A stretch of DNA of 64,000 nucleotides from Achromobacter sp. B7 (GCF_003600685.1 NZ_CP032084.1:3038001-3102000); one strand, 5' to 3'. Shown: positions 29,462 through 38,398, numbered from the stretch's first letter. Made by a program: numbers and translations. The notes: generated by a model not told the origin, from the letters alone.

Positions 29462-31269
29462 CCGAGACCAGACCCGCCACCGACCCGCCAGAGGAACGCG
29501 TGGCGCCGTTTCATTACAACGCCAGGGGGCAGCAGTGCTTCACCTGGACTTTGACCGACTGCGACATTACCGACCCCGTGCAACTGCGTATCGGCCCGGA
29601 TCTGATCCTGCCGGTGATTTTTATTCCGGGGGTGATGGGCAGTAATTTGAAGTCGGTGCCCGAACCGGACAGCGACAAAACCAGATCTGTATGGCGGCTA
29701 GATTATGGTTTTGCGGGCGTTCCCACTCCGTTGCTGGGCCAATGGGCCAGCCAGAAGGCAGGGATACGGCAGAGCCTTTTGCATCCCGACCGAGTGCAAG
29801 TGGATGACGAGGGCGGCGTACCCAACGTGCCGTGGGGGATGGTGCAGGATGACCAACAGCTGCTACCCGCTCAGCGCAAGGCCGCCCTGATGAGGCGATA
29901 TCGCGAGCGGGGCTGGGGCGAAGTCGGACAGACCAGCTACGAACGCTTTCTGATTTGGTTGGAACATGTGCTGAATTCCCCGACGGTTCCCCGCCACCTG
30001 AACTATGCGCTTGAACTCGAGGACAAGCACTGGGAAGACCCCACAGCCGCATATCGACGGCTTAAAGCCGGTATGGATTTGTTTATGCCGCGATTGAACG
30101 GGGCGGATCGCAACGGCGACGAAGACGACGGCACCAAGCCCTTGACAACGGACGATCTGCTGGCCGGGGTTCGATTCAATATGCCGGTGCATGCGTTTGG
30201 ATATAACTGGTTGGCGTCGAACACCGATTCGGCCAAGAAACTCAAGCAGCGCATTGAAACCTTGCTGGAACAGTATGGATCCCGCTGCAAGCAGGTCTTG
30301 CTGGTGACGCATTCAATGGGCGGTTTGATTGCCAGAATGTGCGCAACTCTGCCCGGCATGGAGTCCGCGATTTGCGGCATCGTCCACGGCGTCATGCCGA
30401 CAAACGGAGCCCCGGTGGCGTACCGCCGATGCAAGGTCGGTATGCGGGACGAGAGCTTCGGTACCTCGCTGGTTATTGGCAGCAACGGTCAGGAAGTAAC
30501 AGCGGTTTTTGCCCAGTCGCCCGGAGCGTTGCAGTTACTGCCGACCACGCGATACGCACCGGGATGGTTGAAACTGCTGCGCGAGAACCAATCTCGCACC
30601 CTGTCCGCGATGCCCGCGCTCGATCAATGCCCGTATGACGCGATTTATCTTGAGAGGTATCGGTGGTGGGGCTTGGTAAAGGAAGAATGGCTGGCGCCCA
30701 AAGGTGGGACGGCGATTGAGTGGACCCTCTACGAGCGAGCTATTAAATTCGCCCGCGAATTTCACGCAGAGCTGGATACCTACTTCCATCCCAACACCTA
30801 CGTCTTCTATGGTTCAGATGCGAAGTATCCAAGCTTCGAAACCATCCGGTGGAACATACGCCCGGGTTTGCGGGCGGCCGGTACCGCACAGGCAGCCGCC
30901 CCGATCGAATCCATTTTCAACGCGCGGCACACGGATGTTCAGCACGACGGTCGCACCATCATCCACGTGCGCAGTCGTAGCGCCCTCAATAACGCCTCGC
31001 CAAGCTACGTTGACGGCACGTCAACGCCCGGAAAGCCGACATATAGCAACTGGGAAATTCACTGTGCAATGCAGGACGGAGTGGGAGACGGGACGGTACC
31101 GACAAGTTCGGGCCGTGCGCCGATTGACCAGGCGGAACGCGGCGAAGTTCGGGAGCAGCTAAAAATGCAAGGCTTTGATCATGAAGGTCCGTTCCGGATG
31201 GAACAGGTTCAACTCGTCACGCTTCAATGGATCTTGAAAATCGCGGCCCAGGCCAAGAAGCCGTCATGA
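29458..31269 (+). CDS. Type VI lipase effector, Tle4-like (copy A)
   Basis: Probable antibacterial phospholipase loaded on the adjacent VgrG. The 603-residue alpha/beta hydrolase has FIPGVMGSNL near residue 55 (oxyanion region) and LVTHSMGGLIAR with candidate nucleophile Ser286. GVGDGTVP carries candidate acid Asp544, and GFDHEG carries His575. The nucleophile elbow reads T-H-S-M-G, with Thr in place of the first Gly of the classical GxSxG. Family placement rests mainly on the Tli4-type partner and the LCAT/PGAP1-like layout, as in Pseudomonas TplE. The gene begins at an ATGA overlap with vgrG and ends at one with the immunity gene. A/T use is visibly higher than in neighbours. Confidence 0.85.
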   Translation: MTETRPATDPPEERVAPFHYNARGQQCFTWTLTDCDITDPVQLRIGPDLILPVIFIPGVMGSNLKSVPEPDSDKTRSVWRLDYGFAGVPTPLLGQWASQKAGIRQSLLHPDRVQVDDEGGVPNVPWGMVQDDQQLLPAQRKAALMRRYRERGWGEVGQTSYERFLIWLEHVLNSPTVPRHLNYALELEDKHWEDPTAAYRRLKAGMDLFMPRLNGADRNGDEDDGTKPLTTDDLLAGVRFNMPVHAFGYNWLASNTDSAKKLKQRIETLLEQYGSRCKQVLLVTHSMGGLIARMCATLPGMESAICGIVHGVMPTNGAPVAYRRCKVGMRDESFGTSLVIGSNGQEVTAVFAQSPGALQLLPTTRYAPGWLKLLRENQSRTLSAMPALDQCPYDAIYLERYRWWGLVKEEWLAPKGGTAIEWTLYERAIKFAREFHAELDTYFHPNTYVFYGSDAKYPSFETIRWNIRPGLRAAGTAQAAAPIESIFNARHTDVQHDGRTIIHVRSRSALNNASPSYVDGTSTPGKPTYSNWEIHCAMQDGVGDGTVPTSSGRAPIDQAERGEVREQLKMQGFDHEGPFRMEQVQLVTLQWILKIAAQAKKPS

Positions 31270-32513
31270 ACCCGCGCTTCTTGGCTGCCGGGCTTTTGAT
31301 CATTGGGCTGATCGCAGGCAGCAACCTTTCGTTGTTTGGTAAGGACACACCATTGGCTCCACATCCCGCAGATACTCGAACCTGGGCGTTCGGCAGGCAT
31401 TTGATTGACCTTCCTTCGGACTGGATATACAGCACGGGTAGTTACGTCACGCTGTATTACGGATTGCATACCGATTTCAAAACCGTTGAAGTCAGGGTGT
31501 TGGGCACCGAAGTTTCCGCTGAACGCTTCAAGAATGCAGTAGAGGACAGATCAACGCAGATCGGAAACGTAGACCATGATGCGGGCGGATCAATGATGCT
31601 CGCTCAAATCAAGTTGAGTGAAACGCAAACATTGCTACGTTTCTTTCACAGTCCCGAACTGAAGAATTACCACACCCATGAGCTTCACCTTCTGGTCGGC
31701 GACGTCTATGTCCTGATCAAGGCCGACTCCTTTAAAAACGTCATGGCCCCCGTAGAGGCCCGCATCCAGGCGCTAGCAAAAACAATCACCAAAATCTCCG
31801 ACCCACAAACCGCCGGCCCCGGCTTCGGGCTGGGGCCCGTCATCATCCGCGACCACCACGATCAGGAAATCGGGATGTTGAAGTTTCGCGCGCCCGGGAC
31901 AAACCTCGAACTGGACGCCGCGACAAGCGCGATCCAGGAGCAAGAAAGAATCAACATGAAGGAACAGGAAAAGCAAACGCTTGCTGGCATCCGCTACAAC
32001 TCCTTGCGTTCCGGCGCGCCGACCTTTGCCGGCATGGAGTCCGAGCAAAGCGGCTTCAGCTACCGGAACGGGGATCACCATGCCTTTCTGTTCGTCGTGC
32101 AAAGCTATCGTGACAACCCCGGGTTTGCCTGGCCGTCCATCAACATGCGATTGCGGGGAGGCGGCACCATCATGAAGGTCCAAAGCCCTGACTATCAACC
32201 CGACCTCGTCCGTTGGTCCCTACCCCGCTTCGTACCGGACAAGCACGAGATTCCCCTTTGGAAGCGGCCGCCTTCCCCGCCCCGCGTGGATGCCACCTTA
32301 AGCGACAAAGAAGCCGGCAAGTTGTGGGACGCGATCGTGGCGTCGGTGCGGCTGCGTTACCTGGCCGTCGCGCCCAAGCCGCCTTCCGCTTTTGACCAGG
32401 GCAACCCGGAAAAAGCCGCTGCCGATCAAAAGGCGCTGGATGAATTTCTTAGCACCGACGAAGACGGCCGGCCCTGGACGCCGCCTACCGACGACGACGT
32501 GCCCGCGCGGTAA
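31266..32513 (+). CDS. Tli4-like immunity protein (copy A)
   Basis: Likely periplasmic protector against the lipase encoded just upstream. The 415-residue protein starts MNPRFLAAGLLIIGLIAGSN, a signal peptide or N-terminal anchor without a lipobox Cys. The mature part opens with WAFGRHLIDLPSDW, the kind of motif seen at the start of Tli4 immunity proteins. The C-terminal hundred residues (KHEIPLWKRPP onward, ending in an acidic Asp/Pro tail) are nearly identical to copy B, whereas residues of about 205-310 differ strongly. The ATG overlaps the effector stop (ATGA). Confidence 0.8.
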   Translation: MNPRFLAAGLLIIGLIAGSNLSLFGKDTPLAPHPADTRTWAFGRHLIDLPSDWIYSTGSYVTLYYGLHTDFKTVEVRVLGTEVSAERFKNAVEDRSTQIGNVDHDAGGSMMLAQIKLSETQTLLRFFHSPELKNYHTHELHLLVGDVYVLIKADSFKNVMAPVEARIQALAKTITKISDPQTAGPGFGLGPVIIRDHHDQEIGMLKFRAPGTNLELDAATSAIQEQERINMKEQEKQTLAGIRYNSLRSGAPTFAGMESEQSGFSYRNGDHHAFLFVVQSYRDNPGFAWPSINMRLRGGGTIMKVQSPDYQPDLVRWSLPRFVPDKHEIPLWKRPPSPPRVDATLSDKEAGKLWDAIVASVRLRYLAVAPKPPSAFDQGNPEKAAADQKALDEFLSTDEDGRPWTPPTDDDVPAR

Positions 32514-32592
32514 TCCTCTCGCGTGGTCAGCGTCTTGAAGCGACCGGGTAAAGGCCCGCGGTCAAAGAAAGGCCAATCAAATGGAGGAAAAA

Positions 32593-34413
32593 GTGACCGA
32601 CAACCAACCCGCCACCGGCCCACCAGAGGAACGCGTGGCGCCGTTTCATTACAACGCCAGGGGACAGCAGTGCTTCACCTGGACTTTGACCGACTGCGAC
32701 ATTACCGACCCCGTGCAACTGCGTATCGGCCCGGATCTGATCCTGCCGGTGATTTTTATTCCCGGGGTGATGGGCAGTAATTTGAAGTCGGTGCCCGAAC
32801 GCATCGGACAGGATTCCCGACAGGTCTGGACCCTTGATTATGGATTCGCGGGGTTACGGACTCCCTTGGCCTCCCAATGGGTGGCCAAAGACGCCGGCTT
32901 CCGACAGACCACCTTGCACCCCGACCGCGTAGAGGTCGATGACCAGGGCGGCGTTCCCAATGTGCCGTGGGGGATGGTGCAAGAGAACCAGCAAATGCTG
33001 CCCGCCGAACGCAAGGCCGCCCTGATGAAGCGATATCGCGAGCGGGGCTGGGGCGAGGTCGGACAGGCCAGCTACGAACGCTTCTTGATCTGGCTGGAAC
33101 ATGTGCTGAACTCCCCCACTGTTCCTCGCCATCAAAACTATGCGCTGGAGCTGAACGACCAGCACTGGGAAGACCCGCAAGCCGCATATCGACGATTGAA
33201 ACCTGGCGTGGATGTTTTTATGCCGGGCTTGAACGGAATGGATCGTATCGATGACGAAACTGAAGGCGTCAAGCCGTTGACGACAGACGATCTGCTGGCC
33301 GGGGTTCGATTCAATATGCCGGTGCACGCGTTTGGGTATAACTGGTTGGCGTCAAACGCCGATTCCGCCAGACGACTCAAGCAGCGCATTGAGACGCTGC
33401 TGGAGCAGTATGGAAAACGCTGCAAACAGGTTTTGCTGGTGACGCATTCGATGGGTGGCCTGATTGCCAGGATGTGCGCCACGCTGCCCGGCATGGAGAC
33501 CGCCATTTGCGGCATCGTCCACGGCGTCATGCCGACTAACGGTGCGCCCGTGGCCTACAGACGGTGCAAGGTCGGTATGCGAGACGAGAGCTTCGGCGCT
33601 TCGTTGGTTATTGGCGGCAACGGTCAGGAAGTAACAGCGGTTTTTGCCCAGTCGCCCGGAGCGTTGCAGTTACTGCCGACCACGCGATACGCACCGGGAT
33701 GGCTGAAGCTGCTGCGCGAAAACCAGTCTCGCGCCCTGTCCGCGATGCCAGCGCTTGATCAATGCCCGTATGACTCGATTTACCTTGAAAGGCATCGGTG
33801 GTGGGGCTTGGTAAAAGAGGAATGGCTGGCGCCGGCAGGTGGCACGGCTATTGAATGGACCCTCTACGAACGTGCTATCGAATTTGCCCGCGAATTCCAC
33901 GCCGAGTTGAATACGTATTTCCATCCCAACACTTATGTTCTCTATGGGTCCGATGCTAAGTTTCCAAGCTTCGAAACCATCCGATGGAACATACGGCCAG
34001 GGTTGCGGTCGCCCGGTACCGTAAGAGCACCAGCTCCGATCGAATCGCTCATTACGGCACGGCACACCGATGTTCAGCACCGCGGTCGCACAATAGTCCG
34101 CGTGGGCCCGCATAGTGCCCTTGGGCGCGCCTCAGTAAAGTTCGTCGGAGATACGTCCACGCCACATGACCAGGGACCGCGGATATATAGCGATTGGGAA
34201 CTTCACTGCGGCATGCAGGATGGCGTCGGCGACGGGACAGTACCCACGAGTTCGGGCCGTGCTCCGATCGATCAGGTCGAACGTGGCGAAGTTCGAGAAC
34301 AACTGAAAATGCAAGGCTTTGACCATGAAGGCCCATTCCACGACGAGCGGGTTCAGCTTGTCACGCTTCAGTGGGTCCTGAAAATTGCTGCCCAGGCGAA
34401 GAAGCCGTCATGA
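32593..34413 (+). CDS. Type VI lipase effector, Tle4-like (copy B)
   Basis: Second lipase effector, 606 residues. I place the start at GTG 32593 rather than at the ATG 12 nt upstream: that ATG is followed at once by GGAGGAAAAA, an ideal ribosome site for the GTG. With this start the N-terminus lines up with copy A and the nucleophile of THSMGG is again Ser286. The motifs FIPGVMGSNL and GVGDGTVP are kept. The first 60 residues and a central block are nearly identical to copy A at DNA level, while residues of about 65-110 and parts of the C-terminal third diverge. No second vgrG precedes it. Confidence 0.83.
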   Translation: MTDNQPATGPPEERVAPFHYNARGQQCFTWTLTDCDITDPVQLRIGPDLILPVIFIPGVMGSNLKSVPERIGQDSRQVWTLDYGFAGLRTPLASQWVAKDAGFRQTTLHPDRVEVDDQGGVPNVPWGMVQENQQMLPAERKAALMKRYRERGWGEVGQASYERFLIWLEHVLNSPTVPRHQNYALELNDQHWEDPQAAYRRLKPGVDVFMPGLNGMDRIDDETEGVKPLTTDDLLAGVRFNMPVHAFGYNWLASNADSARRLKQRIETLLEQYGKRCKQVLLVTHSMGGLIARMCATLPGMETAICGIVHGVMPTNGAPVAYRRCKVGMRDESFGASLVIGGNGQEVTAVFAQSPGALQLLPTTRYAPGWLKLLRENQSRALSAMPALDQCPYDSIYLERHRWWGLVKEEWLAPAGGTAIEWTLYERAIEFAREFHAELNTYFHPNTYVLYGSDAKFPSFETIRWNIRPGLRSPGTVRAPAPIESLITARHTDVQHRGRTIVRVGPHSALGRASVKFVGDTSTPHDQGPRIYSDWELHCGMQDGVGDGTVPTSSGRAPIDQVERGEVREQLKMQGFDHEGPFHDERVQLVTLQWVLKIAAQAKKPS

Positions 34414-35669
34414 AATCGCGCTTCTTTTTTGCCGGACTCCTGATCGTCGGGATCATAGGAAGCAGCAATGATTTATTTCTTCGCAAGGACACAACAGTGA
34501 CTCCAGATACCGCAGACATTCAAACCTGGGTGTTCGGCAGGCATTTGATTGATTTTCCTTCGAACTGGCTTTACAGCACCAGCAGCTACGTGACGCTGTA
34601 TTACGGATTGGATACCGATTTCAAAACCGCCCAAGTCCGGGTTCTGGGCACCGAAGTGTCCGCTGGCCGATTTGCGGATGCAGTCAACGACAGGGCATCG
34701 CAGATCGCGCTCGTCGATCATGATTCGGGCGGCTCGATGATGCTTGCCAAGATGCAGTTGAGCGAAACGCAAATATTGCTACGCTTCTTTCACAGTCCCG
34801 AACTGAAGAATTACCACACCCATGAGCTTCACCTTCTGGTTGGTGACGTCTATGTCTTGATCAGGGCTGACTCCTTCAAAAACGTCATGGCCCCCGTAGA
34901 GGCCCGCATCCAGGCGCTGGCCAAAACTATCACCAAAATCTCCGACCCACTCAGCGCCGGTCCTGGCTTTGGCCTTGGGCCCATCATCATCCGCGACCAC
35001 CACGATCAAGAGGTCGGAGTGATCGAATTTTTCATCGACGGTTCCAATGTCAGCTTGGAAACGCGCATTACGGCCTTGCAGCCCAGTCCATCGACCGGCC
35101 TTCAGGCACGCGCAAAACAACAGATGGCTGGTATGGCCTACAACACCTTGCGGGCGGGAAAGCTGACTCTTGCCTCTATGCAAGCAGAACAATTTGCCTT
35201 CGGCTTCACCGAAACCAATCACCACGCGTTTCTATTCCTGGCCGAAACCTATCGCGACAAGCGCGCATTCACTCAACCGTCTATTCACATGCGGATGAGC
35301 GGCGGCGGCGCCCTTACCCCGCCGGCCCGTCCGGATGACCAACCCGACCTTGTCCGTTGGTCCCTGCCCCGCTTCGTACCGAACAAGCACGAGATTCCCC
35401 TTTGGAAGCGGCCGCCTCCCCCGCCCCGCGTGGATGCAACCTTAAGCGACAAAGAAGCCGGCAAGTTGTGGGACGCGATCGTGGCGTCGGTGCGGCTGCG
35501 CTACCTGGCCGTCGCGCCCAGGCCGCCTTCCGCTTTTGACCAGGGCAACCCGGAAAAAGCCGCTGCCGATCAAAAGGCGCTGGATGAATTTCTTAGCACT
35601 GACGAAGACGGCCGGCCCTGGACGCCGCCGGACGACGATCCGCCGCCCGACGATCCGCCGTCGCGGTAA
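34410..35669 (+). CDS. Tli4-like immunity protein (copy B)
   Basis: A 419-residue paralogue of the protein at 31266, starting MKSRFFFAGLLIVGIIGSSN (signal peptide or anchor) at an ATGA overlap with effector B. WVFGRHLIDFPSNW and FHSPELKNYHTHELHLLVGD are shared with copy A, and the C-terminus is almost the same except for an extended Asp/Pro tail. The middle (about residues 205-310) is strongly diverged, as expected if that part sets specificity for its own lipase. Whether copies A and B cross-protect cannot be seen from sequence. Confidence 0.8.
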   Translation: MKSRFFFAGLLIVGIIGSSNDLFLRKDTTVTPDTADIQTWVFGRHLIDFPSNWLYSTSSYVTLYYGLDTDFKTAQVRVLGTEVSAGRFADAVNDRASQIALVDHDSGGSMMLAKMQLSETQILLRFFHSPELKNYHTHELHLLVGDVYVLIRADSFKNVMAPVEARIQALAKTITKISDPLSAGPGFGLGPIIIRDHHDQEVGVIEFFIDGSNVSLETRITALQPSPSTGLQARAKQQMAGMAYNTLRAGKLTLASMQAEQFAFGFTETNHHAFLFLAETYRDKRAFTQPSIHMRMSGGGALTPPARPDDQPDLVRWSLPRFVPNKHEIPLWKRPPPPPRVDATLSDKEAGKLWDAIVASVRLRYLAVAPRPPSAFDQGNPEKAAADQKALDEFLSTDEDGRPWTPPDDDPPPDDPPSR

Positions 35670-35675
35670 AACACC

Positions 35676-35706
35676 GGATGCGCAGGCGCAGGCCCGCGCC
35701 GCATCC
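35676..35706. terminator. Possible hairpin between convergent genes
   Basis: GGATGCG / CGCATCC pair across an inner GGCGC / GCGCC stem, right after the immunity gene stop. On the minus strand it is followed by GTGTTTTACC. It is a weak but well-placed candidate for ending both convergent transcripts. Confidence 0.35.
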
Positions 35707-35711
35707 TTGCC

Positions 35712-36179
35712 TCAGCTGCGTGCCGGCTTGTTGCCGTGCGAGACGCTGGGGGTGTCGCGGAACAAGGACATATGCGTGTGGGTGGCAACCCACGGGTCGC
35801 CGATGGCTACGCGCGCAAACGACACGGTTGCGCGGCCGACGCGGTCGAAGGGTTTGCCGTCGGGGTGGTAACCGGTGGAATCCCATACGGCCATGCCGAC
35901 GGCGAACAGGCGGTCGGGCGACACGAGCGTTTGCACGTCGTCCAGGCGCCAGATGAAGTCGTCGATTGTGAACCAGACGTTGCGCCACTGCGTCTTTTCG
36001 GCGTGGTCGCGGCCGGTGACGAAGTTGGTGTAGGTGCCGAAGGCGACGAAGTCTTCGGCGAACAGGTGGCGGGCGGCAGCGTAGTCCACCGCTTGCACGT
36101 GGTCGGACAGTTCCTTGAACCAGGCGCGCACGGCGGCGGCATCGGCGGCGTCAACGGGGGCCAGGGCTTGCACGGACAT
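35712..36179 (-). CDS. SnoaL/NTF2-like protein
   Basis: A 155-residue single-domain protein with an NTF2-like/ketosteroid-isomerase-like pattern: AAAVRAWFKELSDHVQAVDYAAARHLFAEDF followed by strands such as WRNVWFTIDDFIW and a closing WVATHTHMSLFR. The ATG at 36179 has TTGGAG upstream; a longer frame to 36242 lacks support. Members bind or isomerise small molecules, or serve as stress-related scaffolds. It lies 26 nt from the stop of an ABC ATPase gene on the same strand and may be co-transcribed with it. The substrate is unknown. Confidence 0.72.
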   Translation of the reverse strand: MSVQALAPVDAADAAAVRAWFKELSDHVQAVDYAAARHLFAEDFVAFGTYTNFVTGRDHAEKTQWRNVWFTIDDFIWRLDDVQTLVSPDRLFAVGMAVWDSTGYHPDGKPFDRVGRATVSFARVAIGDPWVATHTHMSLFRDTPSVSHGNKPARS

Positions 36180-36205
36180 GAATATCGCTCCAATAAAGTA
36201 ATGAA

Positions 36206-37300
36206 TCAGGGTGTAGCAGGAATCTGGTCGGCGAACCAGCACGCCACGGCATGGGCGGGCGCGACGGATGAATGGGGCGCGACGGATGACCGGGGCGTGG
36301 CCGGCGCGGTCGGGGTGACCGGGATGGCCGGCTCTGCAGGCGGGCCGGACGCCCCCGTCAACAACGGCGGGGCCTCCTGCCGGCAGCGTTCCGTGGCCAG
36401 CGGGCAGCGCGGGTGATAGCGGCAGCCCGAAGGTGGCGACATCGGGCTGGGCGGCTCGCCTGGGGCGACCCGATAGGGCTCGCGCTGCGCGTCCGCCCCA
36501 CGTCGCGGCTCCGGCACGGCGGCCAGCAGCGCGCGGGTATACGGATGCCTGGGGCGTTGATAGATGTCATCACGCGGGCCCGTCTCGACAATCTGCCCCG
36601 CATACATGATGGCGATGCGATGCGACACGTGCCGCACCACCGCCAGGTCGTGCGCGATCAGCAGGAACGACAGGCCCAGTTCCTGTTGCAGGTCCTGGAA
36701 CAGGTTGATGATCTGGGCGCGCACCGATACGTCCAGCGCGGACACGGGTTCGTCCGCCACGATCAAGTCGGGCTGCACGGCCAGGGCACGCGCGATACCC
36801 ACGCGCTGTCGCTGGCCGCCCGAGAACGCGTGCGGATACCGCTGCGCGGCATCGGCGGGCAGGCCGACCTGGCCGATCAGCTGGGCGACGCGCCGCCGCA
36901 AGGCGTCCCGGCCCGCGCTCCAACCGTGCACGATCAGCGGTTCGGCAATGGCGTCGAATACGGTGTGGCGCGGGTTCAGGCTGGTGGACGGGTCCTGGAA
37001 CACCAGCTGCATGTGCCGCCGCAACTGGCGCAGCTGCGTGTTGCCGGCGCGCGTGATGTCTTCGCCCCGGAAATGCAATGAGCCCGAGGCCAGCGGCGCG
37101 CGCCGCAGCACGGCCCGCCCCAGGGTGGTCTTGCCGGAACCGGACTCGCCGACCAGACCCAGCGTTTCACCGCGCGCCAGGTCCAGCGACACGCCATCGA
37201 CCGCCCGCGCCAGCACGGGCTTGCCGAACCAGCCGGCCGATCGCACCGGAAAATGCACGCGCAGGTCGCGCGCCTGTAGCAATACGTTGGCGTCGGTCAT
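36206..37300 (-). CDS. ABC transporter ATPase (DppF/OppF type)
   Basis: ATP-binding subunit of a peptide-type importer, 364 residues, starting MTDANVLLQARDLRVHFP. Walker A is GESGSGKTT, signature FSGGQRQRV, Walker [13 protein letters not shown]. The C-terminal oligopeptide-type extension contains CRYHPRCPLATERC, then a Pro/Ala/Ser-rich tail (TPTAPATPRSSVAPHSSVAPAHA) built on short repeats. No Shine-Dalgarno sequence is visible before its ATG (AATTCCGCTCG-ATG). The preceding 112 nt is a chain of start-stop units that could hand ribosomes over from the upstream ATPase gene. Confidence 0.92.
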   Translation of the reverse strand: MTDANVLLQARDLRVHFPVRSAGWFGKPVLARAVDGVSLDLARGETLGLVGESGSGKTTLGRAVLRRAPLASGSLHFRGEDITRAGNTQLRQLRRHMQLVFQDPSTSLNPRHTVFDAIAEPLIVHGWSAGRDALRRRVAQLIGQVGLPADAAQRYPHAFSGGQRQRVGIARALAVQPDLIVADEPVSALDVSVRAQIINLFQDLQQELGLSFLLIAHDLAVVRHVSHRIAIMYAGQIVETGPRDDIYQRPRHPYTRALLAAVPEPRRGADAQREPYRVAPGEPPSPMSPPSGCRYHPRCPLATERCRQEAPPLLTGASGPPAEPAIPVTPTAPATPRSSVAPHSSVAPAHAVACWFADQIPATP

Positions 37301-37310
37301 CGAGCGGAAT

Positions 37311-37412
37311 TCACTGGGGGGTATTCATCGGGCGGTGCTCATCAGGCGGTGCTCATCAGGCGGTACTCATCAGGTGATACTCATCAGGCGTTATTCATCA
37401 GGCGGTATTCAT
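37311..37412 (-). repeat. Seven overlapping start-stop micro-ORFs at exact 14-nt spacing
   Basis: On the minus strand ATGs occur at 37412, 37398, 37384, 37370, 37356, 37342 and 37328. The first five frames are 5 codons including stop (Met-Asn-Thr-Ala, Met-Asn-Asn-Ala, Met-Ser-Ile-Thr, and Met-Ser-Thr-Ala twice). The last two are 6 codons (Met-Ser-Thr-Ala-Arg and Met-Asn-Thr-Pro-Gln). Each stop overlaps the next start as TGATG, or as ATGA for the last pair. The first ATG overlaps the stop of the upstream ATPase gene, and the last stop lies 10 nt before the ATG of the downstream one. Unit interiors vary but every ATG and every TGA is kept. Confidence 0.9.
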
Positions 37413-38398
37413 CACACGTTTGTCCAAGCTGGCGTATACGGACGCACGCAAGCGGCCAAGCGCCCCTGGCCGACGTCTTGCAGCGGCGGGCGGCGCGCGC
37501 ACGCGGCATCCGCCGCCGGGCAACGTGGCGCAAAGTCGCAGTGCTGGGCACGCTGGCGCAGATCCGGCGGCACGCCTTCGATGGCGATCATGCGGTGGCG
37601 CGTGTCGTCCAGACGCGGCGTGGCGCGCAACAGCCCCGCGGTGTAGGGGTGCGCAGGCGCCGCGTACAGCGCGTCGGCGTCCGCCAGTTCCACCAGGCGG
37701 CCGGCGTACATGACGGCGACGCGGTCGGCCACCTTGGCCACCACGCCCAGGTCATGCGTGACCAGCAACAAGGCCAGCCCCAGCCGCTGCTTGAGCGTGG
37801 CAAGCAGTTCCAGGATCTGCGCCTGGATGGTGACGTCCAGCGCCGTCGTGGGCTCGTCCGCGATCAAAATCCGGGGCTCGCAGGCCAGCGCCATGGCAAT
37901 CAGGATGCGCTGGCGCTGGCCGCCTGAGAACTCGTGCGGCAGCCGCCCCAGGCGCTCGGACTGCTTGGGTATGCCCACCTGCGCCAGCAGCTCGACGATG
38001 CGCGCGCGGCGGCGGCTGGCATCCAGCTTGGTGTGACGCCGCAGCACTTCGTCGATCTGCGTACCGATGGTCAACAGCGGGTTCAACGCGCTCATGGGGT
38101 CCTGAAACACCATGGCGATGCGATTGCCGCGCAGGTCTTGCAGCACCCGGGGCGGCGCAGCCAGCAGGTCGATGTCGTCGAACCACACCTGCCCGCCGGC
38201 CACGCGGCCCGGCAAGGTGGTCAAGCCCATCAAGGCCAGCGCACAGGCGCTTTTACCGGAACCGCTTTCTCCGACCAGCGCCAAGGTTTCCCCGGCATGC
38301 AGGTCGAACGACACGCCGTCCACGGCGTTCACGGTGCCATGCCGGGTCAGGAATTGCACGTGCAGGTCGCGCACGCGTAGCAAGGGCCGCGCGCTCAT
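37412..38398 (-). CDS. ABC transporter ATPase (DppD/OppD type)
   Basis: ATP-binding subunit of 328 residues starting [14 protein letters not shown]; this ATG overlaps the stop of the permease gene (ATGA), so a longer upstream frame is rejected. Walker [10 protein letters not shown], signature FSGGQRQRI, Walker [13 protein letters not shown], plus the C-terminal Cys motif [14 protein letters not shown] typical of oligopeptide ATPases. It works with the ATPase at 36206 and the permeases upstream. Its stop overlaps the first of seven start-stop micro-ORFs. Confidence 0.92.
   Translation of the reverse strand: MSARPLLRVRDLHVQFLTRHGTVNAVDGVSFDLHAGETLALVGESGSGKSACALALMGLTTLPGRVAGGQVWFDDIDLLAAPPRVLQDLRGNRIAMVFQDPMSALNPLLTIGTQIDEVLRRHTKLDASRRRARIVELLAQVGIPKQSERLGRLPHEFSGGQRQRILIAMALACEPRILIADEPTTALDVTIQAQILELLATLKQRLGLALLLVTHDLGVVAKVADRVAVMYAGRLVELADADALYAAPAHPYTAGLLRATPRLDDTRHRMIAIEGVPPDLRQRAQHCDFAPRCPAADAACARRPPLQDVGQGRLAACVRPYTPAWTNV

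Larger units (their letters stand above)
32593..35669 (+). repeat. Second unit of a tandem duplication of the effector-immunity pair
   Basis: The pair at 29458-32513 is repeated here at a constant offset of 3135 nt in the effector (3144 nt in the immunity gene, because effector B is three codons longer). Near-identical tracts include 29488-29665 versus 32623-32800 (two mismatches in 178 nt) and 30482-30567 versus 33617-33702 (no mismatch). They alternate with clearly diverged tracts. The last 270 nt of the immunity genes are also nearly identical. Confidence 0.93.

Noticed and set aside
26774..35711. Insertion sequence or integrase flanking the type VI island
   Set aside because: No transposase, integrase or terminal repeats were seen; the lower GC of the effectors is only suggestive of transfer.
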